64,000 bases of DNA from positions 1 to 64,000 of the forward strand of contig NZ_JAGHZZ010000003.1 of NCBI RefSeq assembly GCF_017745095.1. The letters are read 5' to 3'. This stretch comes from Sporocytophaga sp. GTDB lineage: Bacteria; Bacteroidota; Bacteroidia; Cytophagales; Cytophagaceae. Under the pieces are notes generated by a model. The model did not search any database. It was not told the origin of the DNA and saw only the letters and a program-made list of their open reading frames with translations. Positions 28,101-35,074 of this stretch are shown here, piece by piece; the first letter of the stretch is position 1, and each line of letters begins with the position of its first letter. Position numbers and translations under genes: made by a program.

Positions 28101-28273
28101 CCATGTCTTCCAGTGCAGGTGCAGAAGTACAAAAGCCGCTTGCAACAGTAGTGATCGGAGGTCTGTTTACTGCCACATTCCTCACACTAATTGTGCTGCC
28201 AGTATTTTATACAATATTTAAAAAAGATCAATCAGAAAGCTGGTATAAAAAATACCTGCCCGAAAACAATTAA
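25118..28273 (+). CDS. CzcA/CusA-family RND efflux pump
   Basis: Proton-driven inner membrane pump of 1051 residues. There is one N-terminal and five central transmembrane helices, two large periplasmic loops (about 35-340 and 560-860) and six C-terminal helices. Family marks include the heavy-metal-type opening, DAVPDVTSNQVDVITNSP, and TM4 AIDFGLLVDPAIIVVEAAV with the proton-relay Asp pair of the heavy-metal group (in many CzcA proteins VDGAV; here VDP). LARRFPE-like porter segments are replaced by LREFPEEIERIVSKIGTSEVP. The substrate is probably a divalent or monovalent metal, but the sequence alone cannot fix which. Confidence 0.93.
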   Translation: MIEKIISFSVRNYIVVLVLTLILILWGSYSLSELPVDAVPDVTSNQVDVITNSPSLASLEIEKFITAPIEMSMSNIPGLIEMRSTSKFGLSVVKLVFTDNTDVYWARQQVFERIQAVQAEIPEELGKPYMGPVSTGLGEVFQYVVRPENPKDKSFSLMEIRTLQDWNIRKQLLGIPGIAEVSGFGGYKKEYQAKIKPDRMKALGVSIDELFDALSRGNSNTGGAYIEKNNKAFTIRGIGLATTLEEIGKSVVKNNVGAPVLIRDVAEVDYGNSIRYGAMTMNGNGEVVGGIIMMMKGENGSDVIERIKTRMKQIEASLPEGLIIEPFIDREKLVSKAIKTVYTNLIEGAVIVVLVILFFLGNWRASLLAASVIPLSMLFAFGLMKEFGVVGNLMSLGAIDFGLLVDPAIIVVEAAVLHLSLKMIGKQNEKMRYKERQEIVINAASDVKKSVVFGGLIILIVYFPILTLTGIEGKMFTPMAKTVSFAIIGALLLSITYVPMMSALIIKPSSHEDHGISQKLIDAVYNFLRKILVWGMEKKAAIIGFALTVLGAGIFGFAIIGGEFIPKLQEGDLVIEVNLPVGTSLSESLKLSDKIQAELLREFPEEIERIVSKIGTSEVPVDPMPLEAQEIVVVLKDKDHWKKAKTQEGLADLVSEVMQKFPGIVVSIQQPIENRVNELMSGARTDVVVKVFGPDLDTLVSKSNQIIGIIKEVEGAADVQENKIYGLPQINIKYNRDHMAYYGVTVSQINRAIQTAFAGGIAGIIYENNKRFDLSVRLSSDERSKTENINNLLISDKDGNPLPLHHLAEISEDVGPSEIGHENLQRKSNIGFNVRGRDLASVVTDVRTRINNEIFIPQGYTVEYGGEFENFERAKSRLAIVVPIALLIIFILLFISFGTFRDSFLIFSVVPLSAVGGVFSLLIRDMNFSISAGVGFIALFGVAVLNGILLVSKFNDLLQEGIIDPKQRVLIGLKDRLRPVLMTSFVAALGFLPMAMSSSAGAEVQKPLATVVIGGLFTATFLTLIVLPVFYTIFKKDQSESWYKKYLPENN

Positions 28274-28296
28274 TATACTCCTAAACATACTTTATC

Positions 28297-29487
28297 ATGA
28301 CAAATTCGGTTCCACATAAATTAATATCAGGTTATCTATGTTGCATGCTCATTGTTGTATTTCAAGCGTGCCACAAAGATAATAAAAGTGCATCAGCACC
28401 GGTCATTGAAGAGAACTCCGTTGAACTAACCGAGGACCAAATGAGAAGGCTTGATATAAATCTGGTATCACCAGAGAAAAAGGCCTTGGAATCATATATA
28501 CATTTTAATGGGAAGATTGTAGCATTGCCAAATTATCGCGCAGAAGTAAGCTCCAATGTACAGGGAAAAATAGAAAAAGTATTTGTCCATGAAGGTGATT
28601 ACGTAGAGAAAGGAAAACCTCTTATTGAATTAAGTAGCATGAGGTTGGTAGAACTTCAAGAAGAATATTTTGCAGCAAAAAACGAAACTGATTTCCTAAC
28701 TATAGAATTGAACAGACAGGAAGAGCTCAGAAAAAATAATGTCGGAGCTCTTGTGGATCTTCAAACTGTGCAGACCAAACACAGGTCTTCTATGAATAGA
28801 CAAGCATCTCTGAAAGCTAAACTTGCTTTACTTGGCATTGATATGGAAGGTAATGGATCAGATGTGATAAGAACAAAATTATCCATAAAAGCTCCTATCT
28901 CTGGTTACATTCATGCTTTGCCAGTGAGCGTGGGTATGATTGCTTCGGCAGAAACAATCCTCGCTGAACTGATAGATGTGAGTCAGTTGCTTGCGGAAAT
29001 TTATGTCTATGAAAAAGATATTGACCTTATTAAATCTGGCCAGTCTGTTACCCTTTACTTTATCAATCATTCATTTGGGGAAGTGCAGGGAACAGTATTT
29101 AATATAGACAAAGTAATTGATGAAAGTACAAAAGCCATCAATGTCTTTGTTAAATTCTCTGCTCCTGACAAAAGCATCATACTTCCAGATATGAACATCA
29201 TGGCGACATTAGAGAACAAGAGTAATAATACTCCTGCTCCAACGGTACCACGTTCCAGCTTATTACAGGAAGATGATCTCTACTATATTTTCTTAACCGA
29301 TAAGAAAGTAAAAGATGGTAAGATTAAACTAAGTAAACATAAAGTAGATCTGGGCGATAAAAATGAAAAAATGGCTGAGGTTATTTTCCCAAATCCTGTA
29401 GAGAATGAAATATTCGTAGCAGCTAACAATGTAATGGCAATAGAAATGGAAAGGAAGAAGAAAACAGGCGGCGTTTTTGCTGATTAA
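28297..29487 (+). CDS. Efflux RND periplasmic adaptor subunit (CusB/CzcB-like lipoprotein)
   Basis: Membrane fusion protein of 396 residues linking pump and outer channel. A hydrophobic N-terminus ends in VVFQAC, a plausible lipobox with Cys25. It continues with the lipoyl-like half (EVSSNVQGKIEKVFVHEGDYVEKGKPLIEL), an alpha-hairpin (about 115-175), the second lipoyl half (IKAPISGYIHALPVSVGMI) and beta-barrel/membrane-proximal domains (VPRSSLLQEDDLYYIFL). There is no long His-rich metal-binding extension. It is the third gene of the efflux operon, ending at a strong terminator. Confidence 0.9.
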   Translation: MTNSVPHKLISGYLCCMLIVVFQACHKDNKSASAPVIEENSVELTEDQMRRLDINLVSPEKKALESYIHFNGKIVALPNYRAEVSSNVQGKIEKVFVHEGDYVEKGKPLIELSSMRLVELQEEYFAAKNETDFLTIELNRQEELRKNNVGALVDLQTVQTKHRSSMNRQASLKAKLALLGIDMEGNGSDVIRTKLSIKAPISGYIHALPVSVGMIASAETILAELIDVSQLLAEIYVYEKDIDLIKSGQSVTLYFINHSFGEVQGTVFNIDKVIDESTKAINVFVKFSAPDKSIILPDMNIMATLENKSNNTPAPTVPRSSLLQEDDLYYIFLTDKKVKDGKIKLSKHKVDLGDKNEKMAEVIFPNPVENEIFVAANNVMAIEMERKKKTGGVFAD

Positions 29488-29510
29488 GTCAAACTTCCAC
29501 TTAATATAAA

Positions 29511-29553
29511 AAGAAAGCCCTTTGATCCAAATGGATCAAAGGGCTTTCTTTCG
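29511..29553 (+). terminator. Strong terminator of the efflux operon
   Basis: Perfect 18-bp stem: AAGAAAGCCCTTTGATCC at 29511-29528 with its complement at 29533-29550, and a 4-base loop. It starts 24 bases after the adaptor gene stop and isolates the efflux operon from the next one. Confidence 0.95.
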
Positions 29554-29873
29554 AAATAAGGAAATTCACTAATAATGTAGTTTATAATTCTGCTCTTTTA
29601 TAAAAAGCATAATTGATATATTTAGATCAATTTCATTTCTACCTATCTTCTCAATTATCTTAATAGGCAGAGTCAGCAATTATTTCAACATTGACTTCTT
29701 AAAATACCAATTACCCATAACATTAAAATCTTTATCGCCGAAACAGCAAGCAATTACGACGTATTTTAATTTCCTAAAACCCAAACATTTAAAGGCATCT
29801 ACCCCTTTACTGCATTTTTAATTTCAAAAGCAAAAAAAGCATTTCAAAAATTTTTAGATATTTTTTTATTATA

Positions 29874-29881
29874 TACTTTTG
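29874..29881 (+). promoter_or_regulatory. Possible -7 element for the isonitrile-like operon
   Basis: TACTTTTG matches TAnnTTTG but no TTG stands at the usual distance upstream. It would leave a leader of about 235 bases. Confidence 0.3.
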
Positions 29882-30122
29882 ATCCGGGTTATGGTCATAA
29901 ACATTAGCTACGTTTTTGACAAAGGTCCTTCTGTAACCCTTTTGTATCTAGGAATAACAAGCGCGCTTCATTCTTAAACCACCAACCTATTATGTCTTAA
30001 AGGACATAATAATTAGTAACACTTAGGCTTTATCAATTTCATCATCCAGATAAAATGAATCTGGGCCAGGCCGAACTATATCCTTTATAATATTCAAGTA
30101 AAACTTATTTAAAAAGATTTTT

Positions 30123-31040
30123 ATGAAAACAGAAAAAATTGCTATCGGCTGTAATATATACGGCGTTGACGTAAAAAATATTTCAGATGCTGAAATCAGT
30201 GCATTACAAGATGAGCTATACAAAAACAGGATTATTATTCTGAAAAATCAGGATATATCAGATGAAGCTTATTGCAACTTTGCTACTAAATTCGGTACTC
30301 CTATACCTTACCTACAGGAAAACTACCATCACCCTAAGTTCCCATTGATCTTCGTATCATCTAATGTAAAAAAAGATGGAAAACAAATAGGCGTACCTCG
30401 CACAGGTGGCTATTGGCACTCCGATACTTCATTTGAAAAGGATCCTAAAGTATTAACAATGCTACTGCCTAAGGTGCTACCGTCCACTGTAAAAAGAACA
30501 ACTAAGTTCATTGACATGAACGCTGTATATAAAGCGCTTCCAAAGGATCTTCTTGACGAAATAGAAGGTGAAGAATTTATCCATAGCGGAAGATGGAAAT
30601 ATAAAATCCGTCCGGAAGATGCAGGTATAGACATCTCTGAAATGCTGGAAATGATAGACTTCTATGCTCCTCCTGTTAATCATCCTGCCATACTTGAGCA
30701 TCCATATACGAAAGAAAAAATTGTATATGGCACAAGAGGCTTTACAGTAGGAATTAAAAATAAATCTCTGGATGATTCTCAAAGGATACTAAATGAAATA
30801 TTTGACTTTGCAGAAACTGATCAGTTTATAAGAGAAGTTACCTGGTCTCTTGGTGACCTTATTATATGGGATAATCGCTTTCTTGCTCATTGCTCTGGAA
30901 GGAAAAAAGCCATCACTGAAAACATCCATGAAGATGTAAAGAAAGAAGAAGAAACTATGATGTACAGAATTACTTTAAAGGATGCATTTCCTTTGTGTGC
31001 CTCTCAACTCCACGAAAATGTTAACATACTACAAAACTGA
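30123..31040 (+). CDS. TauD-family non-haem iron oxygenase resembling isonitrile-forming ScoE/Rv0097
   Basis: A 305-residue Fe(II)/2-oxoglutarate oxygenase. The triad is His99-x-Asp101 (GGYWHSDTSF) and His256 (DNRFLAHCSG), with Arg282 (MMYRITL) for the 2-oxoglutarate carboxylate. It resembles ScoE and Rv0097, recalled from memory, beyond generic TauD: NYHHPKFPLIFVSS, GVPRTGGYWH, KFIDMNAVYKALP, KYKIRPED and LGDLIIWDNR all have close counterparts. Those enzymes convert an N-carboxymethyl-3-amino acyl acid into a 3-isocyano acid by oxidation and decarboxylation. Substrate-site residues corresponding to Tyr96, Tyr101 and Lys193 of ScoE appear as Tyr63, Tyr68 and Lys161; the ScoE Tyr97 position is Leu64. 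First gene of a four-gene operon. Family confidence is high, isonitrile chemistry moderate. Confidence 0.85.
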   Translation: MKTEKIAIGCNIYGVDVKNISDAEISALQDELYKNRIIILKNQDISDEAYCNFATKFGTPIPYLQENYHHPKFPLIFVSSNVKKDGKQIGVPRTGGYWHSDTSFEKDPKVLTMLLPKVLPSTVKRTTKFIDMNAVYKALPKDLLDEIEGEEFIHSGRWKYKIRPEDAGIDISEMLEMIDFYAPPVNHPAILEHPYTKEKIVYGTRGFTVGIKNKSLDDSQRILNEIFDFAETDQFIREVTWSLGDLIIWDNRFLAHCSGRKKAITENIHEDVKKEEETMMYRITLKDAFPLCASQLHENVNILQN

Positions 31041-31047
31041 AACGAAT

Positions 31048-31629
31048 ATGACTACTGCAATAAACAACACTTATAAAACCGAGACTCCTACAATAGAAAT
31101 TTCTCCGGACTTCCTTGATCTTATATTAAAGCCATATAGAAATCATGCGAAATATCTGCATGAAGCCAAGATCACTCATTTTCTGGAAAAGTTAGAGCCT
31201 AACTCTACCTCTAGCTTAATCACTGCCAGAGGAAAATTTTCAATCCCAGAAAGTTGTTATATTGATGATACCGGACATTTCAATGCAGTCGAGTTCAATA
31301 TTTGCTTTAATCAACTGGCATATGTAATGTTTGGAAAATGCCTTCAGGAAGGGATCTTTCAAAGACTCATTCCAATATGGGAAAGTAAAATAAAACTTGA
31401 CTATGACATCTTCCTTAAACAACAGCTTTCCTCAATGCTAATTGTAAAGATCGAAGGAAAATTCCTAAAACAACTTGACAGCGATGGTTTTTATGGAGAA
31501 ATATCAATTGATAAAGTTATATCTTCTAATGATGCTCACTTCGCGTACACGACTGTCTCCTTCTCAGATGAGGATGGTATTAAATGCAAAGGTTCTGTTG
31601 TACTTGCCTTCAATCCGATTCATGAATAA
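31048..31629 (+). CDS. FcoT-type thioesterase, homologue of ScoD/Rv0098
   Basis: A 193-residue single hot-dog-fold protein. The segment CYIDDTGHFNAVEFNICFNQ (residues 70-89) is the FcoT signature. Tyr30, Tyr71, Asn79 and Asn88 correspond to Tyr33, Tyr66, Asn74 and Asn83 of M. tuberculosis FcoT, as recalled. KQQLSSMLIVK also matches. In isonitrile lipopeptide pathways this protein adds glycine to an enoyl-carrier and releases N-carboxymethyl-3-aminoacyl acid, the substrate of the ScoE-type oxidase encoded just upstream. The start is the ATG at 31048, seven bases after the previous stop; the open frame from 30982 only overlaps that gene. The 3' end overlaps the methyltransferase start by eight bases, so translation is probably coupled. 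Confidence 0.87.
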   Translation: MTTAINNTYKTETPTIEISPDFLDLILKPYRNHAKYLHEAKITHFLEKLEPNSTSSLITARGKFSIPESCYIDDTGHFNAVEFNICFNQLAYVMFGKCLQEGIFQRLIPIWESKIKLDYDIFLKQQLSSMLIVKIEGKFLKQLDSDGFYGEISIDKVISSNDAHFAYTTVSFSDEDGIKCKGSVVLAFNPIHE

Positions 31630-32509
31630 ACAAAAAAGCAATGCAATCCGCTCTGCGGAAACCGTGGCTGCACTCAGGGCAGCCACGGCTAAAGAGGAGG
31701 ATGCCTTAATTCAGTGCGAAGATTACCTTGCAAAATTTTTCATTGGATATAAGTACCGTCTTATCACAAGCATAAGACCTCAATGGCTTCTCCAAAAAAT
31801 CATTGAAGCCAGATCTCCCGGAAGTTACTGCTTCGCTATCATCAGAACTAAGTTCTTTGACGAGATTCTTCTCAAAGAAATTTCAGGAGATATAGATCAA
31901 GTAGTGATGCTTGGTGCAGGATACGATACAAGGGGAATAAGATTTAAAGTTCATCTAAAAAAAATAAAAGTATTTGAAATTGACTTTCCAGGAACCCAGA
32001 GAAATAAAAGAAAGAAGTTGGTTCACCTTCCTGAAGAAATTCCTTCTAATATTCATTTTATTCCGCTAGACTTTAATGAAAGGCCTTTTCACGAAGCTTT
32101 AATGGAAGCCGGATTCTCCAAAAATAAACGTACCCTGTTTTTGTGGGAAGGCGTCTCTTATTATCTGCCAGAGAAGGTCGTTGTACAAGTTCTTAGCTTT
32201 ATCTCTCAATGTGCAGCCGGAAGCTCTATCGCATTTGACTATGCTACAAAAAAATTTGTAAAGGGTGACCATAGTTCGCATGGAGGAAAAGAAATTGCTA
32301 AATGGCTGGCAAAAATTAAAGAACCGTTTTTGTTTGGTCTAAATGCTGATGAAATAAGCCCATTTTTATCCAAAATAAACTTGTCTGTAGTAACTGATTG
32401 TGGACCAGAAGAACAAGAGAATTTGTATTTAAAAAACAGGAATGGAAAGATTATAGGCAAGACACTCGGACATGTAAGAATGGTCCATGCTAGAGTTTCA
32501 AATAAATAA
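31622..32509 (+). CDS. Leucine carboxyl methyltransferase-type (LCMT/TIGR00027-like) SAM methyltransferase
   Basis: A 295-residue class I methyltransferase. SAM-binding motif I reads VVMLGAGYDTRGIRF; then VFEIDFPGTQRNKRKK, FIPLDFNERP and TLFLWEGVSYYLPEKVV follow the order of the LCMT family. The upstream part (SAETVAALRAATAKEED) fits the family too. The start is the ATG at 31622 (MNKQKSNAIRS); the longer frame from 31475 lies inside the preceding gene. LCMT relatives in secondary metabolism often methylate carboxyl or hydroxyl groups, so this enzyme may cap the pathway product as a methyl ester; that is inference. Confidence 0.85.
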   Translation: MNKQKSNAIRSAETVAALRAATAKEEDALIQCEDYLAKFFIGYKYRLITSIRPQWLLQKIIEARSPGSYCFAIIRTKFFDEILLKEISGDIDQVVMLGAGYDTRGIRFKVHLKKIKVFEIDFPGTQRNKRKKLVHLPEEIPSNIHFIPLDFNERPFHEALMEAGFSKNKRTLFLWEGVSYYLPEKVVVQVLSFISQCAAGSSIAFDYATKKFVKGDHSSHGGKEIAKWLAKIKEPFLFGLNADEISPFLSKINLSVVTDCGPEEQENLYLKNRNGKIIGKTLGHVRMVHARVSNK

Positions 32510-32521
32510 AATTGACCTCAT

Positions 32522-33574
32522 ATGAAAAAACATAATTGCGAAGAGTCCGATATACTTAGATTTCCTCATCCAGTACTAGTGTCTTCTTCATTAAAGAAAA
32601 AAATAAAAGAGGTAACTATAAATGGGAAAAAATATGTACTCTATAGAGACAACAATGGTAAACCTGTTGCCTTTCCCATAGCCTGTCCTCATCGGGGAGC
32701 TCTTTTATCAAAGGGTAAAATAAACAAAGAAGGAGAACTGGTATGTGCCTATCATGCCTGGAAGATCAATGCATCAGGACAAGCTCAGAGTCCCTCTGTA
32801 TCCAATAAAACCTGCGAAGTACATAGCTTAAAAACTTGGGACAAATATGGCTTTATCTGGATTGCGAATAAAAATACTCCCGACGAAGCCTTTCCTGATT
32901 TTATCAAGCCTGGATATGACCTTATAGATAATTTTTCCTCACATTTTGATGCTCCCGTAAAAGTTGCACTGGATAATTTTGGTGAAATTGAACATGCGTT
33001 CAAAGTACATACATTTATAGGTCCTGGTCTTAATGATCTTAATACAGTAGACTTTAAAGTTAAAATTGAAGAAGAACAGACTTATGGTTTTCTCGACTGC
33101 AAATACAGAAATTTGCCTTTGTTTCTAAGTTCATTTTTCGGAATAAAAAAAGGCGATCACTATCACAATGATTGGGTATTCAAGTTCAAACCATTGCATG
33201 GATCATACAAAAACTATTGGACTGATAAAGATAGTACGACAGAACGGGCTGTTTCCTTTATTATAACAAGCTTTCTTGTCCCTGTAAATTCTAATGAGAC
33301 AAAAATTCAGGTGTTTGTTCAAATGGCTATTAAAAACAAATGGTTAAAACTTTTGACGCCTATTTTAAAATTATCTACAATACTAATAACAAGATATGAA
33401 ATTTGGGCTGATGCAGGTATTGCCCAATATGCTGCTGAAGATCCTGAAGATGGATCCAACTGGAAACTTACCTATCTTGACAAACAAATTATGCCTAACA
33501 GGAAATTGATGGATAAATTATATTTCCAAATACAGGACAAAAAAGTATTAACAGAAGAAGAAATTGAACAATAA
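32522..33574 (+). CDS. Rieske non-haem iron oxygenase
   Basis: A 350-residue aromatic-ring-hydroxylating-type oxygenase. The Rieske [2Fe-2S] ligands are Cys55, His57, Cys75 and His78 (CPHRGALLSKG and CAYHAWK). The catalytic iron site is His158 and His163 (GEIEHAFKVH). The residue that is usually the bridging Asp before the first His is a Glu (Glu155), a variant seen in some subgroups. No ferredoxin or reductase partner is encoded nearby, so it must borrow electrons. Twelve bases after the methyltransferase stop, it closes the operon before a two-way terminator. It probably hydroxylates, desaturates or demethylates the pathway product. Confidence 0.87.
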   Translation: MKKHNCEESDILRFPHPVLVSSSLKKKIKEVTINGKKYVLYRDNNGKPVAFPIACPHRGALLSKGKINKEGELVCAYHAWKINASGQAQSPSVSNKTCEVHSLKTWDKYGFIWIANKNTPDEAFPDFIKPGYDLIDNFSSHFDAPVKVALDNFGEIEHAFKVHTFIGPGLNDLNTVDFKVKIEEEQTYGFLDCKYRNLPLFLSSFFGIKKGDHYHNDWVFKFKPLHGSYKNYWTDKDSTTERAVSFIITSFLVPVNSNETKIQVFVQMAIKNKWLKLLTPILKLSTILITRYEIWADAGIAQYAAEDPEDGSNWKLTYLDKQIMPNRKLMDKLYFQIQDKKVLTEEEIEQ

Positions 33575-33575
33575 A

Positions 33576-33611
33576 AAAGTCAGGAGTATTACTATTAATA
33601 CTCTTGACTTT
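33576..33611. terminator. Bidirectional terminator between convergent genes
   Basis: 16-bp stem with one G-T wobble (33576-33591 with 33596-33611) and a 4-base loop, A-rich before and T-rich after. It starts right after the Rieske gene stop and ends four bases before the 3' end of the minus-strand membrane gene. Confidence 0.9.
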
Positions 33612-33614
33612 ACA

Positions 33615-34079
33615 TCAGAAGCTTCTGTAGTATGGTCTTGATATAAAAGGTGAAAAAGGCCATGGTACAGCGAGAAAAATGATAAGTATCACGACTCCAA
33701 AATAGATCAAAACATATTTCCTTTTTAGTTCATACGTCTGAGCTCTTTTAATTATAGAAGATCCTATTGTTAATACAAACACAGCGATAGTCATCATTGA
33801 CACATGATATAAACCAAAAAAAGCCATTTCAGGAATAGCCAGCCCCTCTTTTATATTAGCCCTGAAATATTTTACCATCGGGCTTTCAAAATAAAGATAG
33901 TAGCCTAGAATAAGCTGTATATGAGCAAAAGAGACTGTTGCTGATTTAAATATATCACCCAGCTTAAAAGCAGGCTTCCCACTTTTTCTATTGATTGCGA
34001 AAATTATGGTAGTTCCTATAAGTCCGAAAACCAATAACCACCTTATTATTGAATGAAATGAAAATATTATTGGGTACAT
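33615..34079 (-). CDS. Conserved four-helix membrane protein
   Basis: A 154-residue integral membrane protein with four predicted transmembrane helices (about 9-28, 47-64, 83-105, 122-140). It opens MYPIIFSFHSIIRWLLVFGL; conserved-looking HSIIRW and SFAHIQLILGYYLYF contain His residues that might hold a cofactor, as in cytochrome b-like proteins, but the pattern is not diagnostic. Such proteins are common in Bacteroidota and are usually listed as hypothetical or cytochrome B. Eight bases after the acidic small gene. Confidence 0.75.
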   Translation of the reverse strand: MYPIIFSFHSIIRWLLVFGLIGTTIIFAINRKSGKPAFKLGDIFKSATVSFAHIQLILGYYLYFESPMVKYFRANIKEGLAIPEMAFFGLYHVSMMTIAVFVLTIGSSIIKRAQTYELKRKYVLIYFGVVILIIFLAVPWPFSPFISRPYYRSF

Positions 34080-34087
34080 AACTTAAA

Positions 34088-34318
34088 CTACAATTCTTCA
34101 ATATTATACTTTAACGAATTTTTATCGAGATACATCTTAAGCTCTTCAAGACCTTCCCAAACTTCGCGTTTAATACTTTTGCATACATAAATCCCTTCTT
34201 CTTCCACCTCGATTACATCTCCCCAGTTTTCATCATCAGATTCAAAGTCTACCAATTGTCTTAGCTTTTCCTTGTTGTCTTCCGAAAGTTCTACATGAAT
34301 AAAATACTCAAATCCCAT
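34088..34318 (-). CDS. Small acidic hypothetical protein
   Basis: 76 residues, rich in Glu and Asp (VELSEDNKEKLRQLVDFESD, DVIEVEEEGIYV). It has no signal peptide or membrane segment and is predicted to be a small alpha/beta protein. No family is recognised. The tight spacing to the membrane gene (8 bases) and the plausible composition support coding. Confidence 0.6.
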   Translation of the reverse strand: MGFEYFIHVELSEDNKEKLRQLVDFESDDENWGDVIEVEEEGIYVCKSIKREVWEGLEELKMYLDKNSLKYNIEEL

Positions 34319-34411
34319 ATATTTAATTTAATTACCAATTAACAACAAATTTTAAATGTTTTTAATAAGTGAAGATGTACTCGATTTATTTTTTTATCAG
34401 ATGATAATCAT

Positions 34412-34867
34412 TTATGATCGCATTAACTTCTGCTTATAAAGATTTATCCATGCTTCTGGAGTCATTTTAGATGCAAGCTCCCCTATAAGTTTAAAGGGAA
34501 TCTGATCTATTTTCTTAAATCTAATACAGCTTTTACCCATATCCAACTTTGCTTTGCATACTTTTGCATATTCTTCAACAAACCAATTCAGTAGAACATC
34601 ATCAGCATATATGCCCATATGATAAAGCGCTATAAAGTTTTTCTGGGAAGCTATACTGATAAAAGGAAGTGGTAATTTAGGATCACAATGATATCCTTGT
34701 GGGAATAAAGAATGTGGAACTACATAACCAGGTATCCCATAACTTATTACTTCTTCAAAACCTTTTGGTAGATTCTTAACTATAACATTCCTAAGTTCTG
34801 TCATTGCCACTTTTCTATCTTCTGGTAATGAATTTAAATAAATTTGTACTCCCTGATCTTTTATCAT
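34412..34867 (-). CDS. DUF1801 family protein
   Basis: A 151-residue cytoplasmic protein. GFEEVISYGIPGYV, PLPFISIASQKNFIALY and DMGKSCIRFKK are typical of the DUF1801/YdhG-like fold, a structural relative of the frataxin-like iron chaperone Fra. No catalytic role is known. It is transcribed alone: 93 bases separate it from the small acidic gene downstream and 207 bases lie between it and the ATPase gene upstream. Confidence 0.85.
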   Translation of the reverse strand: MIKDQGVQIYLNSLPEDRKVAMTELRNVIVKNLPKGFEEVISYGIPGYVVPHSLFPQGYHCDPKLPLPFISIASQKNFIALYHMGIYADDVLLNWFVEEYAKVCKAKLDMGKSCIRFKKIDQIPFKLIGELASKMTPEAWINLYKQKLMRS

Positions 34868-35074
34868 ATGCTGAAAGACCGAAAAATCTATATTTCATGA
34901 TAAATCCTGTAGATTATTTGCAAGATATAATTTTTTCATTTACTGATTAAACCACAATAATCTGTCAATCTAAAATTTGAATGTCGCAATGTCACTGTTT
35001 CATCAGAGCAGCTTATTCAAAACTTCTTCTAAATTTAAAGGCCTATTTAAAAGAACATCTATTTCTTATAAATA

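Larger units (their letters stand above)
29488..30122. other. Long intergenic region upstream of the isonitrile-like operon
   Basis: 635 bases without a gene between the efflux operon and the TauD-family gene. It contains the terminator above and one -7-like box (TACTTTTG, 29874-29881) about 240 bases before the ATG, without a good -33 partner. AT-rich; no tRNA or other structure was recognised. Confidence 0.6.

Noticed and set aside
30123-31040. Taurine dioxygenase as the name of the TauD-family gene
   Set aside because: The neighbouring FcoT-like gene and the matching internal motifs point to the isonitrile-type group, and no sulfonate transport genes are near.
30982-31047. Extended N-terminus for the FcoT-like protein
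   Set aside because: It overlaps the end of the oxygenase gene in another frame and has no family similarity; the ATG at 31048 is seven bases after that gene.
31475-31621. Extended N-terminus for the methyltransferase
   Set aside because: It lies wholly within the FcoT-like gene and is unlike the family; the ATG at 31622 fits.
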